Positions 9,655 to 17,998 of a stretch of 64,000 nucleotides of DNA are shown one piece after another (within the stretch, counting starts at the first letter, position 1; the number at the start of each line of letters is the position of its first letter). Position numbers and translations under genes: made by a program. Where the stretch lies: NCBI RefSeq assembly GCF_023614235.1, contig NZ_CP094264.1:4464001-4528000 (forward strand), read 5' to 3'. Origin of the DNA: Streptomyces sp. MRC013. Lineage in GTDB: Bacteria > Actinomycetota > Actinomycetes > Streptomycetales > Streptomycetaceae. Under the pieces are notes generated by a model, which saw only the letters and a program-made list of their open reading frames with translations, did not search any database and had not been told where the DNA came from.

Positions 9655-10121
9655 ATGACCCGCCCCGCACCCGCACCCGCCCGCGCCCGCGCCGCGGCCC
9701 TCGTCGCCGCCTGCCTCCTGGCGGCGGGCGCCCCGGCCGCGTACGCCGCCCTCGGCGACGATCCCGCCCCCGCCGCCGGCGCACCCGGATCGCGGGCCCA
9801 CGTCGAGACCCGCCTCCTCTTCGGCACCGCACGGCCGGACGGGGGCCGGCGGTGACGGACGCGCAGTTCACGTCCTTCGTCGACCGCGAGGTCACCCCCC
9901 GCTTTCCCGCGGGGCTGACCGTCCGGCCCGGACGCGGCCAGTGGCGGGACGCCTCCGGACGGATCGTGCGGGAGCGCTCGTACGAGCTGGTCCTGCTGTA
10001 CCCGGCCGCCGAGGCGGTGGCGGCCGGCCGGGAGGCGGAGCGGGTCCGCGCGGCGTACGCGCGCGCCTTCGGCCAGGAATCCGTGGGGCGCGTCGACGAG
10101 CGGGTCCTGGTCGACTTCTGA
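9655..10121 (+). CDS. Secreted DUF3574 protein, frameshifted in this sequence
   Basis: The first frame gives a signal peptide (residues 1-30, Ala-rich core) and the start of the domain (ETRLLFGTARPDGG). The second frame, from about 9846, gives the rest (VTDAQFTSFVDREVTPRFP ... ERSYELVLLY). Adding one G to the five-G run at 9841-9845 fuses them as DGGPAVTDAQF, a normal 155-residue DUF3574 protein. The family is small and exported, with no established role. AGGAGACC precedes the ATG at 9655. Confidence 0.78.
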
Positions 10122-10166
10122 CCGGGGCGGGGTGGCAGGATCGTGCCGAACCCGGGACGCCGGCCC

Positions 10167-10190
10167 CCGGCGGCGGAGGACCGCCGCCGG
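10167..10190. terminator. Perfect 10-bp hairpin after the DUF3574 gene
   Basis: CCGGCGGCGG (10167-10176), loop AGGA, CCGCCGCCGG (10181-10190). It sits between the DUF3574 and aldehyde dehydrogenase genes. A second smaller hairpin follows at 10192-10210. Confidence 0.5.
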
Positions 10191-10246
10191 CCGGGCGGGC
10201 GGCCCGCCCGCGACGGCCGCAGCCGGCCAGGCCGAAGGAGACAGCG

Positions 10247-11638
10247 ATGAAGGCCCACGAGGGGATGTACACGGACGGCGCGTGGCGGCCCGCCACCGGC
10301 ACCGGCACCGTCACCGTGGTGAACCCGGCGACCGAGGAGCCCTTCGCCACGGTGCCGGCCGGCGGGGCGGAGGACGTCGACGCGGCCGTGCGCGCCGCCC
10401 GCGCGGCGTTCCCCGGCTGGTCCGCCACCCCGCCCGGCGAGCGCGCCGCCCACCTCACCGCCCTGCGCGACGCGCTCGCCGCCCGGCAGCACGAGATCGC
10501 CGAGACCGTCACCGCCGAGCTGGGCGCCCCGCCGAAGGCCGCGTACGCGGTGCACGCCGGACTTCCGGTCACCGTGGCCGGCTCGTACGCCGAGCTCCTG
10601 GCGACGTACCCGTTCGAGGAGAGGGTCGGCAACTCGACCGTGCTGCTGGAGCCGGTCGGTGTCGTCGGCGCGATCACGCCGTGGAACTATCCGCTCCACC
10701 AGATCGTCGCCAAGGTCGCCCCGGCCCTCGCGGCGGGCTGCACCGTCGTCGTCAAGCCCGCCGAGGAGACCCCGCTCACCGCGCGGCTCTTCGCCCGGTG
10801 CGTCCACGAGGCGGGCCTCCCCGCCGGTGTCGTCAACGTGGTCACCGGGCTCGGGCACGTCGCCGGCCGGGCCCTCGTCGACCACGACGGCGTCGACATG
10901 GTCTCCTTCACCGGTTCCACCGCCGTCGGCCGGCGCATCGGCGCGGCGGCCGGCGGCGCGGTCAAGCGCGTCGCCCTGGAGCTGGGCGGCAAGTCCGCGA
11001 GCGTCGTCCTGCCCGGCGCCGACCTCGCCCGGGCGGTCGCCGGGAGCGTCGCGAGCGTCATGTCCAACTCCGGCCAGCGGTGCAACGCCCTCACCCGCGT
11101 CCTGGTCCGCGCGGACCGCTACGAGGAGGCCGTCGCCCTCGCCGCCCAGACCGTCGCGGAGTACCCGCCCGGCGACCGGATCGGCCCGCTCGTCAGCGCC
11201 GCCCAGCGCGACCGCGTGGTCTCCTATATGGAGAAGGGCCTCGCCGAGGGCGCCCGGCTCGTCGCGGGCGGCCCCCGGCCTCCCCTGGCGCGCGGCTACT
11301 ACGTCGCGCCGACCGTCTTCGCCGACGTGACACCGGAGATGACGATCGCCCAGGAGGAGATCTTCGGCCCGGTCGTGGCGTTCCTGCGGTACGAGGACGA
11401 GGAGGACGCCCTGCGCATCGCCAACGGCACGGTCTACGGCCTCGCGGGCGCCGTGTGGGGCGAGCCGGAGGCCGCCGCCGCCTTCGCCCGCCGGATGCAG
11501 GCCGGGCAGGTCGACGTCAACGGCGGCCGCTTCAACCCGCTGGCCCCGTTCGGCGGGTACAAGCAGTCCGGCATCGGCCGGGAACTGGGCGCCCACGGCC
11601 TGGCCGAGTACCTCCACACCAAGTCCCTCCAGTTCTGA
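10247..11638 (+). CDS. NAD(P)-dependent aldehyde dehydrogenase
   Basis: 463 residues, complete ALDH fold. Seen: the Rossmann-type [10 protein letters not shown] segment, cofactor lysine in [19 protein letters not shown], the catalytic glutamate in LELGGKSA, the catalytic cysteine in NSGQRCNA, and the C-terminal IFGPVVAF and [12 protein letters not shown]. It oxidises an aldehyde to the acid; the substrate cannot be read from sequence. GAAGGAG precedes ATG 10247. The zinc alcohol dehydrogenase follows in the same direction 61 bases later, so an alcohol-aldehyde-acid route encoded as an operon is plausible. Confidence 0.93.
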   Translation: MKAHEGMYTDGAWRPATGTGTVTVVNPATEEPFATVPAGGAEDVDAAVRAARAAFPGWSATPPGERAAHLTALRDALAARQHEIAETVTAELGAPPKAAYAVHAGLPVTVAGSYAELLATYPFEERVGNSTVLLEPVGVVGAITPWNYPLHQIVAKVAPALAAGCTVVVKPAEETPLTARLFARCVHEAGLPAGVVNVVTGLGHVAGRALVDHDGVDMVSFTGSTAVGRRIGAAAGGAVKRVALELGGKSASVVLPGADLARAVAGSVASVMSNSGQRCNALTRVLVRADRYEEAVALAAQTVAEYPPGDRIGPLVSAAQRDRVVSYMEKGLAEGARLVAGGPRPPLARGYYVAPTVFADVTPEMTIAQEEIFGPVVAFLRYEDEEDALRIANGTVYGLAGAVWGEPEAAAAFARRMQAGQVDVNGGRFNPLAPFGGYKQSGIGRELGAHGLAEYLHTKSLQF

Positions 11639-11639
11639 C

Positions 11640-11657
11640 GCCCGGGGAGCCCCGGGC
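11640..11657. terminator. Small hairpin between aldehyde and alcohol dehydrogenase genes
   Basis: GCCCGGG and CCCGGGC flank a GAGC loop two bases after the aldehyde dehydrogenase stop. It is strong but short, so it could be a terminator, an attenuator or an mRNA-stabilising stem within an operon. Confidence 0.35.
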
Positions 11658-11699
11658 ACCCCGCACACCGTGAACCTCACCAGCCGGGAGAAACCGATC

Positions 11700-12783
11700 G
11701 TGGTCGTCCGCGCCGCCGTCCTGCCCTCCGTCGGGTCTCCACTGGAGATAACCGGCATCGAACTGCCCGAGCCCGGGCCCGGGCAGGTCCGGGTCCGCCT
11801 CGCAGCCGCCGGGGTCTGCCACTCCGACCTGTCCCTGTCCGACGGCACCATGCGGGTGCCCGTCCCCGCCGTCCTGGGCCACGAGGGCGCCGGCACCGTC
11901 GTCTCCGTGGGGGGAGGGCGTCACCCACCTCGCCCCCGGCGACGGCACCGTCCTCAACTGGGCGCCGGCCTGCGGCTCCTGCCACCACTGCGGGATCGGC
12001 GAGGTGTGGCTGTGCTCCGAGGCGCTGTCCGGCGTCGGCCGCGTGCACGCCGTCGCCGAGGACGGCAGACGGCTCCACCCGGGGCTGAACGTCGCCGCGT
12101 TCGCGCAGGAGACGGTCGTCCCCGCCGCCTGCGCCCTGCCCCTCCCGGAGGGCGTGCCGCTCGTCGACGCCGCCCTCCTCGGTTGCGCCGTGCTCACCGG
12201 CTACGGCGCCGTCCACCACTCCGCTCGGGTGCGCGAGGGCGAGTCCGTCGTCGTGTTCGGCGTCGGCGGGGTCGGCCTGGCCGCCCTCCAGGCCGCCCGG
12301 ATCGCCGGCGCCGGGCCGATCGTCGCCGTCGACGCGTCACCGGGGAAGAAGGGGCTGGCGAGGGCCTGCGGGGCCACCGACTTCCTCGTCGCCTCGGACA
12401 CGACCGCGCGCGAGGTCCGCGGCCTGACCGGCGGGCGGGGCGCCGACGTGGCCGTGGAGTGCGCCGGCCGGGCCGCCGCCATCCGCGCCGCCTGGGACTC
12501 CACCCGGCGCGGCGGCCGCACCACGGTCGTCGGCATCGGAGGCAAGGACCAGCGGGTGTCCTTCAACGCCCTGGAGGTCTTCCACTGGGGCCGCACCCTG
12601 TCCGGCTGCGTCTACGGCAACTCCGACCCCGCCCGCGACCTGCCCGTCCTCGCCGGGCACGTCCGCGCGGGGCGCCTGGACCTGGCCGCCCTCGTGACCC
12701 ACCGGATCGGCCTGGACGGCATCCCGGAGGCGTTCGGCACCATGCTCGCCGGCCGGGGCGGGCGCGCCCTGGTCGTCTTCTAG
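11700..12783 (+). CDS. Zinc-dependent alcohol dehydrogenase (MDR family), frameshifted
   Basis: Medium-chain dehydrogenase of 360 residues after repair. The N-terminal part has the catalytic zinc ligands (GVCHSD and GHEGAG). One extra base in the six-G run at 11909-11914 shifts the frame; removing a G gives VVSVGEGVTHLAPGD, continuing to the structural-zinc region (CGSCHHCGIGEVWLC) and the NAD-binding motif FGVGGVGLAALQ. GTG 11700 is chosen with GGGAG upstream; GTG 11670 is an alternative. It follows an aldehyde dehydrogenase. Its stop codon overlaps that of the convergent exporter gene in the CTAG at 12780-12783. The frameshift is probably a sequencing artefact. Confidence 0.85.
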
Positions 12784-13787
12784 CGCCCCGGGCGGCGGGG
12801 CGCGCCCGCCGCCCGGACGCCCTCCTGCCCGGGCGCCTCCCGGTCCGCGCGCCTCCCGGCCCCCGGCCGCGCCACGGCCCCGTCCGGGGCGGGGCGCGGC
12901 CGGGAGCGCGAGACCGCCACCCCCGCCAGGCACAGCGCCCCGCCGGCCAGCGTCAGCATCCCGGGCACCTCGCCCAGCGCCAGCCACGACATCGGCACCA
13001 CCAGCGCGGGCACCGCGTACGTCGTCGCCCCCATCCGCCCGGCCGGCGTGCGGGCCAGCGCGTACGCCCACGTGGTGAACGCCAGCGCGGTCGGGAAGAC
13101 CCCCAGGTACACCATGTTCAACGTGGCGGACGGCGGCGCCCGTCCGGCCTCGGCGACCAGCGCCCCGGAGAACGGCAGGCACGCCACTGTCCCGACCAGG
13201 CACCCGTACCCGGTCACCTGCAGGGCGCTCGCGTGCCGCAGCGCCGGTTTCTGCGCGACCACCCCGGCCGCGTACCCGGCCGCCGCGAGCAGGCACAGGC
13301 CCACGCCGAGCACCGACGCCCGCCCCTCGTCCGACAGCGACAGCCCGACCGCGACGGCCCCCGCGAACGACAGCACCGTGCCGGCCACCAGCCGGGGCGG
13401 CGCCGCCTCGCCCAGGAACCGGGTGCCCAGCAGCACGATGAGGATCGGCCCGGTGTTCACCACCATGGCGGCCGTCCCCGCGTCGACCTCGCGCTCGCCC
13501 CAGTTGAGCACCACCATGTACACCCCGAACCACAGCAGCCCCGACACGGCGATGCCCGGCAGGGCGGCGCGCGGCGGCAGCCCCTCGCGGCGCACCAGCA
13601 GCAGGCACCCCAGGGCGAGCGAACCGGCGAGCAGCCGTCCGAGCGCCAGGGCCCCGGGCGAGTAGGCCGTGCCCGCGCTGCGGATCGACACGAACGCCGA
13701 CGCCCACAGGACGACGCTGACGGCGGCCGCCGCGAGGGCGGCCCAGCGCGCACGCGAGGAGGAAGGGGAAGGGGGAGGGGAATCCAT
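12780..13787 (-). CDS. DMT-superfamily transporter (EamA family)
   Basis: About 335 residues with ten predicted membrane helices arranged as two EamA repeats (first from LWASAFVSIRSAG, second around VPMSWLALGEVPG), ending in a hydrophilic Arg/Pro tail of about 45 residues. EamA proteins export amino acids or other metabolites. ATG 13787 is chosen because it directly precedes the first helix and has AGGGG-type sequence upstream. The ArsR-type regulator ends 85 bases upstream on the same strand and may control it. The long tail overlaps a stop-poor region and may be longer than in relatives. Confidence 0.85.
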   Translation of the reverse strand: MDSPPPSPSSSRARWAALAAAAVSVVLWASAFVSIRSAGTAYSPGALALGRLLAGSLALGCLLLVRREGLPPRAALPGIAVSGLLWFGVYMVVLNWGEREVDAGTAAMVVNTGPILIVLLGTRFLGEAAPPRLVAGTVLSFAGAVAVGLSLSDEGRASVLGVGLCLLAAAGYAAGVVAQKPALRHASALQVTGYGCLVGTVACLPFSGALVAEAGRAPPSATLNMVYLGVFPTALAFTTWAYALARTPAGRMGATTYAVPALVVPMSWLALGEVPGMLTLAGGALCLAGVAVSRSRPRPAPDGAVARPGAGRRADREAPGQEGVRAAGAPRRPGR

Positions 13788-13872
13788 GGCCCGACCGTAC
13801 GGCCGGAACGGTTCGCCGCCCACCGCAGCGTCGTCGCCACCCGCCCGGGACGCCCCGCCGCCCCGGGCGGCG

Positions 13873-14589
13873 TCAGCGCAGCGCCTCGGCGCCGATCCCT
13901 AGCAGGTCCGCCAGCGCCTGCTCCCCCTCACCGGTCACCCTCACCGCGCGTTCCGTCCCGACGCGTACGCACCACCCGGCGTCCAGCACGTGCCGGCACA
14001 GCGCGGCGCCCGCCGCCCCGGCCAGGTGCGGTCTGCGCTCGGTCCAGTCGAGGCAGCCGCGCGCCAACGGCCGCCGCCCCCGCACGGCGAGTTCGAGGCC
14101 GAGCTCCCCGAACCAGCGCAGGCCCTCCTCGCTCGGCGCGAACCCGGCGTCCTGGCGGAGCAGGCCGCGTGCGGTCATCGCGTCCGTGATGGCGATGCCC
14201 AGCCGCCCGGCCAGGTGGTCGTAGCAGGTGCGCCCCCGCGCCATGGCGCTCCTCGCGCCCGCCTCCCGCAGCGTGCGCGGCGGCGGCGGGGGTCCGGCAT
14301 CCGCGACGGTGTGCGCGACGAGGTCCTCCACCAGCCGGGCCGCCCGGGCGTCGGCGAGCCGCACGTACCGGTGGCGTCCCTGCCGCTCCTCCGCGAGCAG
14401 CCCGCCCCCCACCAGCCGGCCCAGGTGGCTGCTGGCCGTGGACGGCGCCACGCGCGCGTGGCGGGCCAGCTCGCCGGCCGTCCAGGCGCGGCCGTCCAGC
14501 AGGGCGAGGCAGAACGCGGCGCGCGTCTCGTCGGCCAGCAGCGCGGCGAGCGAGGCGAGGTCCCGGGCGGCGGGGGAGCGGGTCGTCAT
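13873..14589 (-). CDS. ArsR-family winged-helix regulator
   Basis: 238 residues. A winged helix at ~10-85 is clear (ALLADETRAAFCLALLDG, then recognition region VAPSTASSHLGRLVGGGLL and wing RQGRHRYVRL). The long C-terminal domain has cysteines (TCYDHLAGRLG, RGCLDWTERRPHL, ALCRHVLD, GWCVRV) and resembles the extended ArsR proteins common in actinobacteria. It lacks the classic ArsR metal motif ELCVCDL, so the signal is unknown. It lies upstream of, and co-directional with, the EamA exporter, a frequent regulator-transporter pair. Confidence 0.85.
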   Translation of the reverse strand: MTTRSPAARDLASLAALLADETRAAFCLALLDGRAWTAGELARHARVAPSTASSHLGRLVGGGLLAEERQGRHRYVRLADARAARLVEDLVAHTVADAGPPPPPRTLREAGARSAMARGRTCYDHLAGRLGIAITDAMTARGLLRQDAGFAPSEEGLRWFGELGLELAVRGRRPLARGCLDWTERRPHLAGAAGAALCRHVLDAGWCVRVGTERAVRVTGEGEQALADLLGIGAEALR

Positions 14590-14900
14590 GCCTCCAGCAT
14601 GGCGCGGTCATCCTTCGGCCCCGGCCGTAGCGTGCCCGCCACCACCGCGTCCCGGGCGCGGCCCTCCGCCCCGCGGGGCCGGCGTCCGGCGCGCCGGCGA
14701 CGCCCGCGGGCCTCCGGCGGCCACGGCCGCGACGCCGGGCACCCGGCCGGCAGGCCGCCGCGGGACGCGCGCGGCGACTCCGCACGAGGTCGCCGGCCGG
14801 GTCCGGGAAGCGGGCCGCCCGCGGTGCCCCGGCGCCCTGAGTACCGCGCTGAGTAGCCCGGCGGATGTCCCGGGCGCCGCGGCGCCGCATCCTCGACCGC
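14590..14900. other. Divergent intergenic region
   Basis: 311 bases between the ArsR-like gene (minus) and the YiaA-like gene (plus). It should hold both promoters. The centre is GC-rich without motifs. I see no gene. Confidence 0.4.
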
Positions 14901-15188
14901 ATGAGTGACACACCGGTCAAGCAGCAGAACACCGCGGCCTACTACGCCCAGGCGGTCGCCTCCTTCGCCGTCGCCCTCGCCGCCGTCGCCCTCGGCATCG
15001 GCAACCTGGAGGCGGACGTCTGGGTGCGCGCCTTCCTCGGCATCGCCGTCCTCTACCTCACGACCTCCGCCTTCACCCTGGCCAAGGTCATCCGCGACCG
15101 CCAGGAGGCCGGGCAGATCGTCAGCCGCGTCGACCAGGCGCGGCTGGAGAAGCTGCTCGCCGAGCACGACCCCTTCCAGAAGCTGTGA
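14901..15188 (+). CDS. YiaA/YiaB-family small inner-membrane protein
   Basis: 95 residues with two membrane helices (~14-36 and ~44-62) joined by a short NLEADVWVR loop, then a charged C-terminal tail (RQEAGQIVSRVDQARLEKLL). Layout and length fit the YiaA/YiaB family, whose role is not established. ATG 14901 is the only sensible start. It ends 71 bases before the TetR gene. Confidence 0.85.
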   Translation: MSDTPVKQQNTAAYYAQAVASFAVALAAVALGIGNLEADVWVRAFLGIAVLYLTTSAFTLAKVIRDRQEAGQIVSRVDQARLEKLLAEHDPFQKL

Positions 15189-15199
15189 GCCCGTGACCT

Positions 15200-15207
15200 A
15201 AGCGCTT
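15200..15207. promoter_or_regulatory. AAGCGCTT palindrome, candidate TetR operator
   Basis: A perfect 8-base palindrome inside CCTAAGCGCTTGCTC, 53 bases before the start of the TetR gene. AGCGCT-centred sites are known for TetR regulators of acyl-CoA metabolism in actinobacteria, so autoregulation is likely. Confidence 0.5.
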
Positions 15208-15259
15208 GCTCACCCTCGCGGTAAGGTATCCGTCCCGGTACCGGTGGAAGGAGCGAGCG

Positions 15260-15886
15260 ATGGGCACCGCGGAGGGAACGGCCGGCGGCGAGGACGTGCT
15301 GTGGGGCGAGGTCACCCCGGACGCGGCCCGGCGACTGCTCGTGGCCGCCGTCGAGGCCTTCGCCGAACGCGGCTACCACGCCACGACCACCCGCGACATC
15401 GCGGGCCGCGCCGGGATGAGCCCGGCCGCGCTCTACATCCACTACCGGACCAAGGAGGAGCTCCTCCACCGGATCAGCCGCATCGGCCACGACAAGGCCC
15501 TGGAGATCCTCGAGCACGCGGCGGACGGCCCCGGGACCGCGGCCGAGCGGCTCGCCGGCGCCGTGCGGTCCTTCGTCCGCTGGCACGCCGAGCGCCACAC
15601 CACCGCGCGCGTCGTCCAGTACGAGCTCGACGCGCTCGACCCCGAGCACCGGGCGGAGATCGTCGCCCTGCGCCGCAGGATCGACGCCGTGGTGCGCCGC
15701 GTCGTCGGCGAGGGCGTCGCCTCCGGCGAGTTCGACGTGCCGGACCTGCCGGGCACCACCCTCGCCGTGCTCTCCCTCTGCATCGACGTGGCGCGCTGGT
15801 TCAACGCCGGGGGCGACCGCACGCCCGACGAGGTCGGCGCGCTCTACGCCGACCTCGTCCTGCGCATGGTGCGCGCCCGCGTCTAG
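15260..15886 (+). CDS. TetR-family regulator, acyl-CoA-metabolism type
   Basis: 208 residues. The N-terminal helix-turn-helix at ~20-66 is typical (AFAERGYHATTTRDIAGRAGMSPAALYIHYRTKEELL); the rest is an all-helical ligand domain ending in LADLVLRMVRARV-like helices. GAAGGAG precedes ATG 15260. A MaoC-like dehydratase remnant lies directly downstream on the opposite strand, a pairing typical of regulators sensing acyl-CoA. An AAGCGCTT palindrome upstream is a likely operator. Confidence 0.88.
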   Translation: MGTAEGTAGGEDVLWGEVTPDAARRLLVAAVEAFAERGYHATTTRDIAGRAGMSPAALYIHYRTKEELLHRISRIGHDKALEILEHAADGPGTAAERLAGAVRSFVRWHAERHTTARVVQYELDALDPEHRAEIVALRRRIDAVVRRVVGEGVASGEFDVPDLPGTTLAVLSLCIDVARWFNAGGDRTPDEVGALYADLVLRMVRARV

Positions 15887-15913
15887 GGGGAGGGGGCCCG
15901 GCCCGGACGGGAC

Positions 15914-16373
15914 TCGGGGGAGGAAGCGGGACACCGGCCCGGAGGCGCACACCGACCCGTCGCCGCCCCCGCGCTCCACCGTCACCACGGGAGCGCCCGC
16001 GCCCGCCGGCGATCTCCTCGACCGCCTTCACGACGGCGGTCGCCCGCACCCGCGACCCGGCCGTCACCGGTGCCGGGAGGCGCACCCGGTCCGTGCCCCC
16101 TCCGCCCGCACCGCCCGCGGCACCGGCACGGGCAGCGGGGACGGGGCCGGACAGCCGTGCGCGAGGGTCGTCCCGAACGGGCCGGACGCCGCCCGTTCCC
16201 GGTCGACCTGGATCCACCGGCGGCCCCCGGTGGCGCCGGCGAACAGACCGGTCCGCCCCCGGCCGGTCGCCGTGCCCCGGTCGCTCGCCCACCGCGGCCC
16301 GCCGGCCGGGGCGGAGACCCCCGGCTCCGCCCCCGCCCCCGCCCCCGCTCCCGGTCCCGTGGACCACGGCCAT
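15914..16373 (-). pseudogene. Decayed MaoC-like enoyl-CoA hydratase
   Basis: This interval reads in different frames as successive pieces of one MaoC-like protein of about 150 residues. Segments found in order are: a possible start at ATG 16373, then RRWIQVDRERAASGPFGTTLAHG in one frame (the hydratase motif, with the usual Gly-Asp-His-Gln-Trp-Ile changed to Gly-Arg-Arg-Trp-Ile), then GTDRVRLPAPVTAGSRVRAT in a second frame, then VVTVERGGGDGS...VSRFLP in a third. At least two shifts and many substitutions towards G and C separate it from a working gene. It lies opposite a TetR gene, where an intact MaoC gene is commonly found. Confidence 0.75.
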
Positions 16374-16439
16374 GTCCGAGTGCTCGCCCGGCACGGTGGG
16401 GGCGGTCTCCCCCGTCGGCGGACCAGTAGGGTGCGGGGG

Positions 16440-17579
16440 GTGCCGCAGATCCCGGAGAAGATCCACGAACTGACCGTCGGCCAGCTCTCCGCCCGCAGCG
16501 GCGCGGCCGTCTCCGCCCTGCGCTTCTACGAGGCCAAGGGCCTGATCACCAGTCGGCGCACCAGCGGCAACCAGCGCCGCTACAGCAGGGACGCGCTGCG
16601 GCGCGTCGCCTTCGTGCGCGCGGCCCAGCGCGTCGGCATCCCCCTCGCCACCGTCCGGCAGGCCCTCGCCGAGCTGCCGGAGGAGCGCACGCCCACCCAC
16701 CGGGACTGGGCGCGGCTCTCCCGCGCCTGGCGTGCGGAACTGGACGCGCGCATGGAGCAGCTCGCCCGGCTCCGCGACCACCTCACCGACTGCATCGGCT
16801 GCGGGTGCCTCTCCCTCGACACCTGCGTCCTGTCCAACCCGGACGACGCGTTCGGCGAGAGCCTGACCGGATCCCGCCTGCTTCCGGAGGGCCCCCGCAG
16901 GCGCGGGGAGGACGCACGCGGGCCGGGGGAGCGATCAGGGCGGGGGGCGCGCACGGGCGTGGGCCCGGCCCGTACCCCGCGCCGCCCTTTCGGACCGGGC
17001 GCGGGACCCGCCCCGGCGTCGCGCGCCGCACGGGTCCTCGCGGGGCGCCGGGTCCCCGTGCCCGAGCCCCGGCGGAGCCGCCCGGGCCGCCGCCCGCGTC
17101 ACGCGCCGTCGGGCGTCGGCCGTACGGGCCCGCCCTCCGAGCCGGTACGGCGGACCCGCCGGGCGCGAGGAGACCGGACGGACCCGCCCGGTTCACCCCA
17201 CGGCCGCCAGTTCCCGCGCGGCGTCCGCCCGCGCCCGGCGGCGCGCCGCCGCCAGCGCCTCGTCCGACAGCACGGGCGCGGGCACGAGCACCCCGCACCC
17301 CCGCACACCGGTCCGCACGCCTCGTCCAGGCCGTCCCACCGCCACGCGAACCGGCTCCCGCCGCAGACCGGGCAGCGGCCGCCCCGCCCCGCCTCCAGGG
17401 CCGCGATCAGCCGCCGCAGCGCCTCGGCCAGCGGCAGGTCCGGATGGACCGCCGGGTCGACGCACCGGGCCACGCCGTTGCCGCCCCAGGTGAGCCGGTG
17501 CCAGTCGTCGATCGGACCCGGGGAGCGCAGCCCCAGGTGCTTCTCCCGGCGGCGCCGCTCCGCGAACCGCCGCTCGTAG
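16440..17579 (+). CDS. soxR: Redox-sensing regulator SoxR (MerR family), with unusual open C-terminal extension
   Basis: Residues 1-~165 are a clear SoxR: MerR helix-turn-helix (LTVGQLSARSGAAVSALRFYEAKGL), dimerisation helix, and the 2Fe-2S ligand pattern CIGCGCLSLDTC near residues 119-130. In Streptomyces SoxR answers redox-active compounds and activates a small regulon of oxidoreductases and exporters. Relatives end near residue 150-175, but here no stop codon occurs until 17579, giving 379 residues. The tail (Arg/Pro/Gly-rich, overlapping the opposite-strand gene at 17193) is not protein-like. The true end is probably near 16930-16965 and was lost by mutation or a base error. The GTG start at 16440 fits the MPQIPEKIHELTVG beginning of the family. 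Confidence 0.85.
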   Translation: MPQIPEKIHELTVGQLSARSGAAVSALRFYEAKGLITSRRTSGNQRRYSRDALRRVAFVRAAQRVGIPLATVRQALAELPEERTPTHRDWARLSRAWRAELDARMEQLARLRDHLTDCIGCGCLSLDTCVLSNPDDAFGESLTGSRLLPEGPRRRGEDARGPGERSGRGARTGVGPARTPRRPFGPGAGPAPASRAARVLAGRRVPVPEPRRSRPGRRPRHAPSGVGRTGPPSEPVRRTRRARGDRTDPPGSPHGRQFPRGVRPRPAARRRQRLVRQHGRGHEHPAPPHTGPHASSRPSHRHANRLPPQTGQRPPRPASRAAISRRSASASGRSGWTAGSTHRATPLPPQVSRCQSSIGPGERSPRCFSRRRRSANRRS

Positions 17580-17812
17580 GCGAGCCACACGGCCCGCGCC
17601 TCCTCGACCTCGTCGAGCGCGGCCACCAGCCGCGCCGGATCGAGGTCCCGGTCCTCGTGCCCGAACCCGTGCCGCCGGCACAGGTGGTCCCAGGTCGCCC
17701 GGTGCCCGTACGGGGCGAACCGCTCCAGGCACTTGCGCAGCGAGTAGCGCCGCAGCGCCACGTCGCACCTCGGGTCACGAACCTGTCTGGCGAGACTCCG
17801 GAAACCGGCCAT
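17193..17812 (-). CDS. Zinc-ribbon-ended protein of unknown function, frameshifted
   Basis: 206 residues after repair. The N-terminal 130 residues are charged and helical (AWLAYERRFAERRRREKHL); the C-terminal part has CPVCGG and, after repair, CGPVCGGCGVLVPAP, two cysteine pairs typical of a zinc ribbon, followed by a short helix (SDEALAAARRRARADAARE). One missing base in the five-C run at 17298-17302 (minus strand G) separates the frames. ATG 17812 has GGAGGTGG upstream. It overlaps the runaway tail of soxR on the other strand. Similar proteins occur in Streptomyces without a known role. Confidence 0.75.
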
Positions 17813-17998
17813 CGCTCCGCCACCTCCGTCACTGGTACTTCGGCGTCGTTGAAGAGACGTACGGGTGCCCGTTCCGGATCCATCGAAAATCGAATGGGTC
17901 CCCGCCACCCCGCGCGGGGTGCGGGGGCGGGGCCCGGCACGACGCCGGCGGGCGCGTGACGGGCCGTCACCCCCGCGGCCGGACAGGCGCGTTCCGGT

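Noticed and set aside
7836..9827. 663-residue minus-strand frame opposite the sortase operon
   Set aside because: It is the antisense of real genes with clear motifs; its Ala/Arg/Gly composition is a by-product of G/C third positions.
12004..12783. Separate dehydrogenase starting at ATG 12004
   Set aside because: The upstream frame supplies the missing zinc-binding half; one extra G at 11909-11914 explains the split.
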